Shown here: positions 1 through 9,032 of the stretch, one piece after another | Position numbering within the stretch: position 1 is the stretch's first letter | How the letters are laid out: each line of letters starts with the position of its first letter | Assembly (NCBI GenBank): GCA_963732905.1 | Contig: CAVTBM010000008.1 | Location: 372,001 to 436,000 of the forward strand | DNA from: DASQZK01 sp963732905 | Lineage (GTDB): Bacteria; Bacteroidota; Bacteroidia; Bacteroidales; GCA-2748055 | Length of the DNA: 64,000 nucleotides | Reading direction: 5' to 3' | Made by a program: the position numbers and the translations under genes | Notes under the pieces: generated by a model | What the model was told of the DNA's origin: nothing | Seen by the model: the letters and a program-made list of their open reading frames with translations, nothing else | Databases searched by the model: none

Positions 1-286
1 CCGGTGTAGTGCTCTGTCTGGTCCTGTCGGCATTCCCTGTATTTGCAGGAGTTCTCGATTCACGTGCGTTTGTCTTGTTTCCTGCGGGGGGAGCGGGGGT
101 AGTCCGATCCGGCTTATTCACACTGGTCGGAGTAGAGGTTGTTGGTTTTGTACGGGTTGTTGTCGTCTCTTTCTTTGTCTCTGTAACAGTGGTCTTCTTC
201 TCCCGGGGCTTCCTTCCCGTATTGTTCTGTGCACTTAATCCAAGGGCTAAGAACAATAATGCGGATATTATAACTAATTTTTTCAT
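1..286 (-). CDS. Secreted Thr/Pro/Lys-rich protein (C-terminus off the window)
   Basis: On the minus strand an ATG at 286-284 opens a frame with no stop for 95 codons, up to the window edge, so only the N-terminus is seen. It begins with a clear Sec signal peptide (MKKLVIISALLFLALGLSAQ), with probable cleavage near the AQ. What follows is low-complexity and rich in Thr, Pro, Lys, Arg and Asn, with no recognisable domain; it looks like a disordered, surface-exposed or periplasmic segment. The plus-strand frame over the same bases is its antisense shadow. Function unknown. Confidence 0.65.
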   Translation of the reverse strand, partial: MKKLVIISALLFLALGLSAQNNTGRKPREKKTTVTETKKETTTTRTKPTTSTPTSVNKPDRTTPAPPAGNKTNARESRTPANTGNADRTRQSTTP

Positions 287-541
287 GGCTATTGGTTTTT
301 TAATTGCAGTTGTCCGGCTGACCAGTCTTTGAAGCCGGGCTTCTGCCTGTTTTTCTTTCAAATAACGTTATGTCATGATGAAATCAAATTCTTTGCCAAA
401 TTGACTGAAAGTTCCCTAATCCGACTATTTTATTTTCTATAATCCAGAAATACAAGCCATTACATAGTGTAAATTTTATCAGCAAATACATGTTTTTAAA
501 TAGAAGATATTTATATTAAATTTAAGCAGTATATTTCTGCC

Positions 542-1333
542 ATGATGTACTCCAGTCAGTATGAAAAAGACGTAGCTGACAGTATCAGGTACGCCAGCTA
601 TATCCAGAATGCCATGATGCCTGATCCGGCGGATTTCAGGAAATTACTTCCCGCAAGTTTTATACTTTACAGGCCAAGGGATACGGTTAGTGGTGATTTT
701 TACTGGATAACGCGGATTAAGGACAGAATTGCCGTTACTGCCGCTGATTGCACAGGACATGGCGTTCCTGGAGCCTTCATGAGTATAATGGGCATTAATT
801 TTCTGAACCAGGTTGTATCCCACTGTATTCCGCCATCTAACAAGCTCCTGAATCAATTACGTGAACATGTCATGAAAGCCCTTCACCAAAATGGCAGCCA
901 GGATGAACAGAAAGACGGTATAGACATGGCTTTGTGTGTTATCGATCTTGAAAAGAAACAACTTGAATTTTCAGGAGCAAACAACCCTCTGATATATTTT
1001 AAGAATGGTGAGCTGGTAGTTATAAAAGGTGACCGTATGCCCATTGGAGTCAGCCCCGTGGAAGAACAATCGTTTACCCGTCATATTTTGCCTTTCTCAC
1101 AACTGGATTCATTCTATATTTTTTCGGATGGTTATCCCGATCAATTCGGTGGATACCGTTACAAAAAACTTAAGTTTAAAGGATTTAAACAAATACTAAG
1201 AGAAACAAACAAACTGGATATTTCGTTACAGGAAGCCTACCTGAATACGGAATTACTCAAGTGGAAAAAAAAATACGAACAAATTGACGATATTCTTATT
1301 ATAGGAATCGGACTAGAACCATTTAAAAAATGA
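542..1333 (+). CDS. SpoIIE-type PPM serine/threonine phosphatase, catalytic domain only
   Basis: A 263-residue PPM-family phosphatase of the SpoIIE/RsbU type, which removes phosphate from Ser/Thr in partner proteins using two metal ions. Visible motifs: SGDFYW near residue 50, AADCTGHGVPGAFMS near 66-80 (metal-binding Asp and the GHG turn), SGANNP near 146, and FSDGYPDQFGG near 194 (second metal Asp). In Bacteroidota this domain usually sits behind TPR, HAMP or 7TM sensor regions. Here the protein starts directly at the helix that normally links sensor and phosphatase (DSIRYASYIQNAMMPD), so it has no sensor of its own. Its TGA overlaps the next ATG (ATGA at 1330-1333), implying translational coupling to the ATPase gene. 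Substrate unknown. Confidence 0.88.
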   Translation: MMYSSQYEKDVADSIRYASYIQNAMMPDPADFRKLLPASFILYRPRDTVSGDFYWITRIKDRIAVTAADCTGHGVPGAFMSIMGINFLNQVVSHCIPPSNKLLNQLREHVMKALHQNGSQDEQKDGIDMALCVIDLEKKQLEFSGANNPLIYFKNGELVVIKGDRMPIGVSPVEEQSFTRHILPFSQLDSFYIFSDGYPDQFGGYRYKKLKFKGFKQILRETNKLDISLQEAYLNTELLKWKKKYEQIDDILIIGIGLEPFKK

Positions 1334-3663
1334 AGCTCAACGCATTCAGAATCAAAAATTACAGATCGATAATTGATACCGGCTGGGTCCGGCTGGCACC
1401 AGATAACATTACTACACTCATAGGTCAGAATGAGTCGGGCAAAACTTCCATCCTTGAAGGCATGAACAGCTTCTACAATGGAAAGATCAATGATGATATA
1501 CTGAGAAGTGACCTGACTATTCCGGAAGCATCGTGCTCATTTATGCTCATGGAGGAAGAGGTAAGCCGGATTATTGATGAAACATCTCTTCATCCAAAAA
1601 TATCCGCTCACTTAAAGGAAACCGGTCAGATTACCCTGAACAGGAGATGGATAAACAAGAATGATTCCGAACTATATTATGGTGACGACCAGATGCTTGA
1701 GGAATACCGGAAAATGGAGAGTGAAGCTGTAAAAATGGAACAGGAACTTCTGGCCAGGGTCGAAATCATTATCAGTGACACTTCTTCGCTTCTTGAAAAG
1801 GTAAATGAAGAAGAAGAAGAAAGAAATATGCTGGAGGCTGAGTTGTCTGCAATACATGCCAGGACTGAGAAACTTGAGAAAACGATACAGAGATCCAGAA
1901 ATGGTAGAAAAATTGACCTGGCAAAAAATGAACTCTACGAACTTGTAAAACACGAAGGGTTGCTGAAAATACGGTTCGATAAAATTGATGCATCATACCG
2001 AAAAAAAAGTGAGAAACTTAGTGGATTGATCAGCATCTCCGAATATGCCGAACGATTTATGCAGGCAAAAAAAGCCTATACCGGTACAAAGGAGGATATT
2101 GTTGTCATAACCGGGAAAAAAGATGAAATTAAAGAACGTATGCTGTTCACTGATGACGAAAAAAGCATCCATCAGCTTAAACAGGATCTTCGTAACCTGG
2201 AATTACAACTTACCCAAAAACAGGAGGAAATCAAGGAATACGAAAATTCGTATCAGTTTTCCATGGAATGCTTCAGGATAGCACTTCACAACCAGAATGG
2301 CAATGACATTGAAGCCAAAGCCTGGGATAACCTGGAGCAACAGGAGAACATTAAAATGTTTGAAGAATCAGGAAAGATTCTGTTTCGTTATATTCCAGAT
2401 TTCAAACTTTTTGAGGATTTCAGCAGTCTGTTGCCTAACCGGATCGACCTTGAAGACATCCTCAATAAGGATTCGGAAACAGAGGGTTATAATGCAGCCA
2501 GGAACTTCCTCATTGTTTCGGGCCTCGATGCCAGTTTTTTTCAGGCCACAAACGACAGGATCCTGAAACAAAAGATTGAAAACCTGAACGGGGAGATAAC
2601 CCTTCATTTCCAGGGGTACTGGCGCCAGAATCTCGGAAAGAAAAACAAAATCAGGCTTAATTTTGAGCTTGAGCATTACGATTTTAATCATCCCGTGAAG
2701 AAAGGGAAACCTTATCTTGAGTTCTGGATCAAAGACGAACATGACCGGCTTTATCCGAAACAGCGGAGTAGGGGAGTGCGCTGGTTCCTGTCTTTCTTCC
2801 TCGAACTGAAAGCAACTGCGCTGGAAAACGACCGTAAAGGGAAAATACTCCTGATTGATGAGCCGGGCCTCAGCCTCCATGCCAGAGCACAGGAAGATGT
2901 TCTTAAAGTCTTTGAAGATCTGAAGGAAAATATCCAGATCATCTATTCAACCCATTCACCGCATCTTGTCAATACAGATAAAATTTACCGTATGCTTGCC
3001 GTCCAGCGAGCCGACGAACTGGACGACCGGTCGGAAACCAAAGTATACGATGCACAATCTCTTGCTGAAGTTTCGGGAGATACCCTTTCTCCTATATATA
3101 CCCTTCTGGGTACACAAATCAGTGAAAGTAATTTTGTCCGCGAAAGAAATAACGTTATTGTCGAAGATACCACGGTCTTCTACTATCTCAAAACCCTGTT
3201 GGATATTTTTGAACCCGCAATAAAAATATACGTTCTGCCTGCTACCGGTATTTCCTCTGTAATATCACTTGTAAACCTGATGACCGGATGGAAACTCGGA
3301 TATGGAGTACTCCTCACCGATCATCCGGCATCCAGAAGTGTGGTTGAACAATTGTCTCAAAACATTTTTATTTCACGTAAAGATGAAGCCAGTAAGCGCA
3401 TTTCAATCGTCGAAGGCCACAGAGGACTCGAAGACCTGTTTTCCACGATTGATTTTAAGAAATTTGTACTTGGCAAAAGGATAGGTATCACCGAAAATAA
3501 CCTTGAGTATATTGAGAATAATAAACTCAGCCGACCTACACTCGCCACCGCTTTTGCGCTGAAATATCAGCAATCTCCGATTTCACCATCCGATTTTGAT
3601 GACGAATCACAAGAAAATTTCCGGAATCTGATCAGTCAGGTTCTGAATCTTGTTTCAACGTAA
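1330..3663 (+). CDS. OLD-family-like AAA ATPase with coiled coil and degenerate TOPRIM-like C-terminus
   Basis: A 777-residue SMC/RecF-like ATPase. Walker A GQNESGKTS lies at 32-40. A long charged, predicted coiled-coil stretch covers roughly 120-330. A signature-like segment (QRSRGVRWFLSFFLEL) is near 480, Walker B ILLIDEPGLSLHA near 503, and the switch histidine STHSPHLV near 540. This order is that of OLD nucleases and related AAA_21/AAA_15 proteins. The C-terminal third from about 609 (NNVIVEDTTVFYYLKTLL) sits where OLD proteins carry TOPRIM. The expected EG is ED, and the later acidic motif reads LLTDHPASR, so nuclease activity is doubtful. It is coupled to the upstream phosphatase by a 4-base overlap. 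OLD proteins often act in phage defence or DNA repair. A defence role here is inference only. Confidence 0.8.
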   Translation: MKLNAFRIKNYRSIIDTGWVRLAPDNITTLIGQNESGKTSILEGMNSFYNGKINDDILRSDLTIPEASCSFMLMEEEVSRIIDETSLHPKISAHLKETGQITLNRRWINKNDSELYYGDDQMLEEYRKMESEAVKMEQELLARVEIIISDTSSLLEKVNEEEEERNMLEAELSAIHARTEKLEKTIQRSRNGRKIDLAKNELYELVKHEGLLKIRFDKIDASYRKKSEKLSGLISISEYAERFMQAKKAYTGTKEDIVVITGKKDEIKERMLFTDDEKSIHQLKQDLRNLELQLTQKQEEIKEYENSYQFSMECFRIALHNQNGNDIEAKAWDNLEQQENIKMFEESGKILFRYIPDFKLFEDFSSLLPNRIDLEDILNKDSETEGYNAARNFLIVSGLDASFFQATNDRILKQKIENLNGEITLHFQGYWRQNLGKKNKIRLNFELEHYDFNHPVKKGKPYLEFWIKDEHDRLYPKQRSRGVRWFLSFFLELKATALENDRKGKILLIDEPGLSLHARAQEDVLKVFEDLKENIQIIYSTHSPHLVNTDKIYRMLAVQRADELDDRSETKVYDAQSLAEVSGDTLSPIYTLLGTQISESNFVRERNNVIVEDTTVFYYLKTLLDIFEPAIKIYVLPATGISSVISLVNLMTGWKLGYGVLLTDHPASRSVVEQLSQNIFISRKDEASKRISIVEGHRGLEDLFSTIDFKKFVLGKRIGITENNLEYIENNKLSRPTLATAFALKYQQSPISPSDFDDESQENFRNLISQVLNLVST

Positions 3664-3721
3664 AACAAGGGCTCAGTTTTTCATGCTATAATAATTTTGA
3701 TTTTAGAGGTATAATAGCTTG

Positions 3722-3737
3722 TCCCGCTCGTGCGGGA
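3722..3737. repeat. Short perfect hairpin TCCCGC-TCGT-GCGGGA
   Basis: A 6-bp perfect stem with a 4-base loop lies in the gap after the OLD-like gene. It has no T-run, so it is not a canonical terminator. It may be a dispersed palindromic repeat unit; a copy count in the genome would decide. Confidence 0.3.
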
Positions 3738-3791
3738 GAATCACAAATAATATCCAAATGCAACCTCAAGCTAACTTAACAGGCCAGGTAT

Positions 3792-3833
3792 AAAAAAAAC
3801 AGGGCTGTCTGATGAAAATTTCAGACAGCCCTG
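3792..3833 (-). terminator. Rho-independent terminator of the sugar porter gene
   Basis: Perfect 13-bp inverted repeat (3800-3812 with 3821-3833) and an 8-base loop. Read on the minus strand the stem is followed by eight T residues (3799-3792). It lies 28 bases beyond the stop codon of the minus-strand transporter. Confidence 0.9.
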
Positions 3834-3860
3834 ATGATATTGTTAAACTGATTTTTTGTA

Positions 3861-5303
3861 TTACAGCTCATTAGGTGCTTTGCCGTCACGCCAGTGCTGT
3901 TCTATCTTTTCGAGTGTTATGCCCTTGGTTTCGGGAATATATTTTATGCCCCAGAAAATGCCGAGAACAGCTATCACAGCATATACAAAAAAGGCTCCCG
4001 CAGGATTTGGATCGGCTTTCTTAGCACCCTCCTGAACAATTTCCATTCCGGGAGCCGTGAATAACCAGGCCAGTTTAAGAAAAGTAAAAGTTACAATCGC
4101 ATTGAATAACCAGTTTGAAAGAGAACCTATGCTCATTCCGAGGCCTCTTACTTTCAATGGGAAAATCTCTGAAATGATCAGCCAGCCCAATGGTCCGAGA
4201 CTTACAGCAAAGAAAAAGATATAAACGATCATACTGCCGACCGTGACATATTTCAGGGAGGCCCCAAGACTGTCTTTCATCAGAAAGAAAGTTCCCAATG
4301 CAGCCAGTGATACGGCCATTCCTGTTAGTCCTATAAAATAGAGCTTTCTCCGGCCTAATCTGTCTATAAGGAACATCGAGAGGATCGTCGACAGGACATT
4401 CACAGCGCCCACGATGATAGTGGCTGCAATAGCTGCTTTGGCCCCAGCGAAACCTGCGATGATAAATACCGTCGGTGCATAATAAATAATGGTGTTGATG
4501 CCTACAAATTGCTGTACGAACATGATCCCAATCGCAATGAAAAGAGCATTCCGGAGCCATGGCTTAAATATTTCAGTCCAGTCTGTTGCCTGCAGTTCCT
4601 CCAGCCGGATGTCTTCCTGTATCTTTTGTATGGCCTCTTCAACGAGGACAGGGTCTTCAACCTTGGCAAGAATCTTACGGCCTTTATCAACTTTGCCCTT
4701 ACCAATCAGGAAACGGGGGGTTTCCGGAAGGAAGAGCATCCCGATGAATAGAATCAAGGCCGGGAAAACGCCAACATAGAACATCCATCTCCATGAAAAA
4801 GAGTTGGCTTCATTCGCAAATGCATGATCACTGAAATAGGATACCAGGATCCCTATGGTGATCATCAACTGAAATGAAGAAACCAAAGCACCCCTGATCT
4901 TTGTGGGTGAAATTTCCGAGATGTACAAAGGCACGGTAAAAGAGGAAATTCCGATGGCTATACCAATGACAACCCTGCTCAGCGAAAGAAAAACCGGACT
5001 GGTGGAAGCTCCGGTCAGTACAGAACCGACTGCAAAAATAATGGAAGTGGCAATGATGACCTTTTTCCTTCCAAAATTATCAGCAATACGACCCGAGGAG
5101 AGAGCTCCTATTACTGCGCCGATCAAAGCAGCAGTAGTTACCCATTCTTCAGCACCGGTTGAAAGATTCCAGCTTTTTTGGAGAAAGGGTAGGGCCCCGG
5201 AGATGACACCTGTGTCAAAACCAAAAAGCAACCCGCCCGTCGACGCCACAGCCGCTATCACAATGACAAGGGCCATGTTTTGTTTGTTTTCCTTATTTGC
5301 CAT
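3861..5303 (-). CDS. MFS sugar porter (XylE/GLUT-like, probable sugar:H+ symporter)
   Basis: A 480-residue major-facilitator protein of the sugar porter family, the usual length, with 12 predicted membrane helices. Family signatures are present: GGLLFGFDTGVISGA in helix 1, ADNFGRKK in the helix 2-3 loop, SEISPTKIRGA, PETPRFLIGKGK at the end of the N-half, DRLGRRK in the C-half, and PETKG near the C-terminus. The closest named type is the XylE xylose porter, but the substrate cannot be read from sequence. It is monocistronic, flanked by its own terminator and a 379-base upstream gap. No sugar-catabolic genes adjoin it. Confidence 0.92.
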   Translation of the reverse strand: MANKENKQNMALVIVIAAVASTGGLLFGFDTGVISGALPFLQKSWNLSTGAEEWVTTAALIGAVIGALSSGRIADNFGRKKVIIATSIIFAVGSVLTGASTSPVFLSLSRVVIGIAIGISSFTVPLYISEISPTKIRGALVSSFQLMITIGILVSYFSDHAFANEANSFSWRWMFYVGVFPALILFIGMLFLPETPRFLIGKGKVDKGRKILAKVEDPVLVEEAIQKIQEDIRLEELQATDWTEIFKPWLRNALFIAIGIMFVQQFVGINTIIYYAPTVFIIAGFAGAKAAIAATIIVGAVNVLSTILSMFLIDRLGRRKLYFIGLTGMAVSLAALGTFFLMKDSLGASLKYVTVGSMIVYIFFFAVSLGPLGWLIISEIFPLKVRGLGMSIGSLSNWLFNAIVTFTFLKLAWLFTAPGMEIVQEGAKKADPNPAGAFFVYAVIAVLGIFWGIKYIPETKGITLEKIEQHWRDGKAPNEL

Positions 5304-5682
5304 AGTCAGTAATTAGTTTAGTTTTTTACGGCATCTAAGATACAATTATCTGTTAATACACGATGGAAATGTTGAAAAATATTGAAAACTATGAGACAGT
5401 CCCGTGAACAAATTAACCCGGTGAAAAGAAGCACTCCTTTTATTAAGGGTTCTCCCGGCAACAAGACAATACACCGAAGGATCAAAAGTGCATTTGTGCT
5501 GTCCCGAATGGACAATAAGACCGACGTAAAGAGCCCGGAGTCAGTCTTACTATAGCTGTACCCATAGTTGATGATCAGAGTTTATGTTGAAGTGTGCCGG
5601 TTACCTGACCTTTTCCTTCTTTGAGTATGCGAAAAATGATTATCTTTCTGTGATTTTTTCAATCGTAATATGTATCTGAACA
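5304..5682. other. Divergent intergenic region
   Basis: This 379-base gap separates the minus-strand sugar porter from the plus-strand peptidase and should hold both promoters. No strong TAnnTTTG box, repeat or RNA structure stands out. The 65-codon minus-strand frame inside it shows no protein-like features. Confidence 0.5.
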
Positions 5683-8295
5683 ATGAAAAAACTACTAACC
5701 ACTATCGTAATCCTGGTATCTGTTCTTTTAAGTGCCGCATCACAAAATCTCCCGCAAAAGCCGGAAGACTTTTTTGGCTTTGTTCCGGGAAGTGACAAAA
5801 ACCTATTCACCTATGAACAGTTAATATCCTATCTCCAAAAGCTGGATGAGGAATCCGACCGGCTTGAAATGCGGAAGATCGGAGAATCCCCCATGGGCAA
5901 ACCCATGTACATCGCTTTTCTTTCCATGCCTGAAAATCTGCAAAACCTGGATAGTCTTAAAGAAATGAATAAAAAGCTGGCTCTGGATCCTGATCTGTCA
6001 GCCTCTGAATTGAAATCCCTAACTGACAGGGGCAAGGTATTTGTCCTCGCCACGCTTTCCATGCATTCATCAGAAGTTGGACCCTCGCAAGCCTCACCTC
6101 TGATCGCATATGATTATTGCACCACAACGGATCCTGAAAAACTTAACTGGCTTTCTCAAGTGGTTTATATGATCGTACCAAACCATAACCCCGATGGTAT
6201 GGATATGGTCGTTAACTATTACAATAAAACCAAAGGTACAGAATACGAAGGGGCCAGCTACCCTGGCGTTTATCATAAATACGTAGGTCACGACAATAAC
6301 CGCGATTTCGTTATGCTGACCCAAAAGGATAACCAGGCCATCGCCAGGATAACCAATCTCGACTGGTTTCCCCAGGTTATGGTGGAAAAACACCAGATGG
6401 GCATGATCGGGACCCGGTACTTCGTGCCGCCAAATCATGATCCGATTGCAGAAAATATTGATGAAGGTGTATGGACCTGGATGGGTATATTCGGTGCAGA
6501 CCTGATGAATGATATGACATCGGCCGGTCTGGCCGGAGTATCGCAGAATTTCCTGTTCGACAATTACTGGCCGGGTTCCACAGAAACCTGCATATGGAAA
6601 AATGTCATCGGATTCCTCACAGAATGTGCCAGTGCCAAAGTTGCGACACCCGTTTACGTGGAACCGACAGAAATTCATGTCAGTGGAAAAGGTCTCGCCG
6701 AGTACAAAAAAAGTGTTAACATGCCGTTGGTATGGAACGGCGGATGGTGGCGGCTGAGTGATATTGTCCAATACGAAATCGTCTCAACAAATTCAATCAT
6801 AAAAACAGCTTTTACCAACAGAGAAAGCATTCTGAATTACCGCAATGAACTATGCCGGAAAGAAGTACGACTTGGGAATACCACACCACCGTATTATTAT
6901 ATAGTACCGGCTGAACAGCACGATAAAAGTGAAGTGGTTGCTTTCGTTAAACTCATGCAACTCCAGGGCATTAAGGTCTACATTCTGAATGCTCCGGTTC
7001 AAAGCGGTAACCTGACTTTTTCCGCCGGAGACATCGTCATCCCGATGGACCAGCCCTTCAGGGCATTTATCAAAGAAGTCATGGAAAAACAAAAGTACCC
7101 GGAACGACATTATGTTCCGGATGGCGACGTCATCAAACCATACGATATTACTTCCTGGTCAATACCTCTTCATGCCGGGCTTACATACTTTGAACTCAAA
7201 GAAAACCCCGCCGGTTTAAACGGAAAACTCACTGAAGCCGGACCGGATTTTAATTATCTTGATGAAGTACCTGCCGGTAATTATATGCTGTTTACCGTCA
7301 ATAATAACGAAAGCTACAAGGCTGCATTTGCCGCATCAGCGAAAGACTATGAAACCGGGAGAACCACAGCCGACCAGGAAGTGGATGGAACCATTCTTCC
7401 TGCCGGAAGTTTTGTTATAAAGTGCCCTGAAAAAGATGAGCTGAACGATTTTCTGAAAGAATTTGGTGTTTCGCCCCGGTTCACTGCTGAAAAACCTGCA
7501 TATGAAACACTGAAGGTTCCGGCTGTCGGGATCGTGCAAACATACCAGCATGACATGGATGCCGGATGGACCAGGTTCATCTTCGATACCTATCATATCC
7601 CCTTTAAGGTCATCCATCCTGAAGACTTTAAAAAAGCTGATCTTACAGGTTATGATGTGCTCGTTTTTCCTGATAACCCAAAATCAGTTTTGTTCGACGG
7701 AAAATACAAAAACGAGAATTCAGACTATATCTCAACCTATGCCCCTGATTATACCAAAGGAATGGGAAAAGAGGGACTCCAGAATATCATGAAGTTTGTA
7801 AATGACGGGGGAACGGTTGTCTCCTGGGGTGAATCTGCCGATCTTTTCACGGGACCTTTAAGTATCAAAAAATCAAAAGATGAGAACGAGGATTTCCAGT
7901 TGCCGGTTAAAGATGTCTCCGATCAGTTAAAGAAACAGGGCCTGTTTTGTCCGGGCACCCTGATCCGTCTGACCTTGAAATCTGACCATCCGTTAACCGC
8001 CGGTATGCCTTCGGAAACTGGAATTTTCTTCAGCGATGGACCCGTTTTTGTTACCGGTATCCCGGTTTTTGATACAGACCGCCGAGTTATAGGCACAGTA
8101 CCTGAAGAGGATATTATCATGAGCGGTTATGCCGAAAAATCAAAAACCCTGGGAAATCATGCTCTCATGGTCTGGCTGTCGAAGGGTAAAGGCCAGTTAG
8201 TACTGATGGGTTTCTGCCCCCAGTACAGAGCCTCCACACACGCTACGTATAAACTGCTTTTTAATTCCATTCTGCTGGCCCATCCTGTAAAATAA
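5683..8295 (+). CDS. Secreted M14-family zinc carboxypeptidase-like protein
   Basis: An 870-residue exported metallopeptidase of the M14 family. A Sec signal peptide (MKKLLTTIVILVSVLLSAAS) is followed by an N-terminal catalytic domain. The zinc motif HxxE is MHSSEVG near 127-133, the third zinc ligand is His near 237 (VEKHQMG), and a Glu near 310 (FLTECAS) is a good candidate for the catalytic base. Also seen are NHNPDGMD and GHDNNRDF, the latter typical of large Bacteroidota M14 proteins. The C-terminal part (about 600-860) resembles a class-I glutamine-amidotransferase-like fold (YDVLVFPDNP, FVNDGGTVVSWG) without an obvious catalytic Cys. It probably trims peptides in the periplasm or outside the cell. 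It is followed 38 bases later by the DUF1080 gene. Confidence 0.88.
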   Translation: MKKLLTTIVILVSVLLSAASQNLPQKPEDFFGFVPGSDKNLFTYEQLISYLQKLDEESDRLEMRKIGESPMGKPMYIAFLSMPENLQNLDSLKEMNKKLALDPDLSASELKSLTDRGKVFVLATLSMHSSEVGPSQASPLIAYDYCTTTDPEKLNWLSQVVYMIVPNHNPDGMDMVVNYYNKTKGTEYEGASYPGVYHKYVGHDNNRDFVMLTQKDNQAIARITNLDWFPQVMVEKHQMGMIGTRYFVPPNHDPIAENIDEGVWTWMGIFGADLMNDMTSAGLAGVSQNFLFDNYWPGSTETCIWKNVIGFLTECASAKVATPVYVEPTEIHVSGKGLAEYKKSVNMPLVWNGGWWRLSDIVQYEIVSTNSIIKTAFTNRESILNYRNELCRKEVRLGNTTPPYYYIVPAEQHDKSEVVAFVKLMQLQGIKVYILNAPVQSGNLTFSAGDIVIPMDQPFRAFIKEVMEKQKYPERHYVPDGDVIKPYDITSWSIPLHAGLTYFELKENPAGLNGKLTEAGPDFNYLDEVPAGNYMLFTVNNNESYKAAFAASAKDYETGRTTADQEVDGTILPAGSFVIKCPEKDELNDFLKEFGVSPRFTAEKPAYETLKVPAVGIVQTYQHDMDAGWTRFIFDTYHIPFKVIHPEDFKKADLTGYDVLVFPDNPKSVLFDGKYKNENSDYISTYAPDYTKGMGKEGLQNIMKFVNDGGTVVSWGESADLFTGPLSIKKSKDENEDFQLPVKDVSDQLKKQGLFCPGTLIRLTLKSDHPLTAGMPSETGIFFSDGPVFVTGIPVFDTDRRVIGTVPEEDIIMSGYAEKSKTLGNHALMVWLSKGKGQLVLMGFCPQYRASTHATYKLLFNSILLAHPVK

Positions 8296-8333
8296 TGAGT
8301 ACTAAATTTCTTACTTCATAAAAACTATTAGCT

Positions 8334-9023
8334 ATGTCAAAAAAAATTACTGAAAGACAGAGTATCCTCAGAATACTGATCGTCTTCGCACTCCTGGTCA
8401 TTGTGCTACTGATCGGCATCCGCTCAAAAAGCATAAAGAATAATACCGTTAAACACGTCGGAAACGATACCATCAGCCTGTTCAATGGTCATGACCTGAA
8501 TAACTGGCGAATTGTACTTAAGGACAGCCTGGCACCGCTTGACTCGACTTTTTTCGTAGATAACGGAACAATATTTTGCACAGGCAAGCCTTTCGGCTAT
8601 CTCAGGACAAAAGATACTTTTTCTTCTTTTCGCCTTTTGGTGGACTGGAGTTGGGTCGGAGAACCAGGGAACAGCGGAGTCTTTCTGTTTGTTAACCAGG
8701 ACAAGATCTTTCCTGACTGTCTTGAATGCCAGCTCCAGCACGGTCAGGCAGGTGATTTCATCGCAACCGGTGACGTTGATTTTCGCGAAAAAACGGATAA
8801 AACCAATATTTTCGTGAATAAGATGAAGGACAGTTCCGAAAAGCCTGCCGGTGAGTGGAATACATATGACATAAGAGTTTTGGGAGATTCTGTAAGTATA
8901 TATGTGAACGGGGTACTTCAGAATATAGCATCTCATCTCACCAAAACCAGTGGATCAATTGCGTTGCAGAGTGAAGGAGCACCCATCCGGTTCAGGAATA
9001 TAAAACTCATCAGAAAGGACTGA
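8334..9023 (+). CDS. DUF1080 (3-keto-disaccharide hydrolase-like) family protein
   Basis: A 229-residue protein with one N-terminal hydrophobic helix (about 13-29, signal anchor). It continues as a DUF1080 concanavalin-like beta-sandwich: SLFNGHDLNNWR near 48, FRLLVDWSW, GNSGVFLFV, LECQLQHG, WNTYDIRVLGDSVSIYVNG and a terminal IRFRNIKL. The order and spacing match the family. Members include 3-keto-glycoside hydrolases, but many are uncharacterised, so the reaction is not certain. Exported or membrane-anchored on the periplasmic side. It may be cotranscribed with the upstream M14 peptidase gene. Confidence 0.82.
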   Translation: MSKKITERQSILRILIVFALLVIVLLIGIRSKSIKNNTVKHVGNDTISLFNGHDLNNWRIVLKDSLAPLDSTFFVDNGTIFCTGKPFGYLRTKDTFSSFRLLVDWSWVGEPGNSGVFLFVNQDKIFPDCLECQLQHGQAGDFIATGDVDFREKTDKTNIFVNKMKDSSEKPAGEWNTYDIRVLGDSVSIYVNGVLQNIASHLTKTSGSIALQSEGAPIRFRNIKLIRKD

Positions 9024-9032
9024 TATTCCTTC

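Noticed and set aside
9..332. Plus-strand 107-codon frame at the left edge
   Set aside because: It is antisense to the minus-strand secreted protein that has a clear signal peptide; the plus reading has no domain.
6094..6771. 225-codon minus-strand frame
   Set aside because: Shadow of the M14 peptidase catalytic domain.
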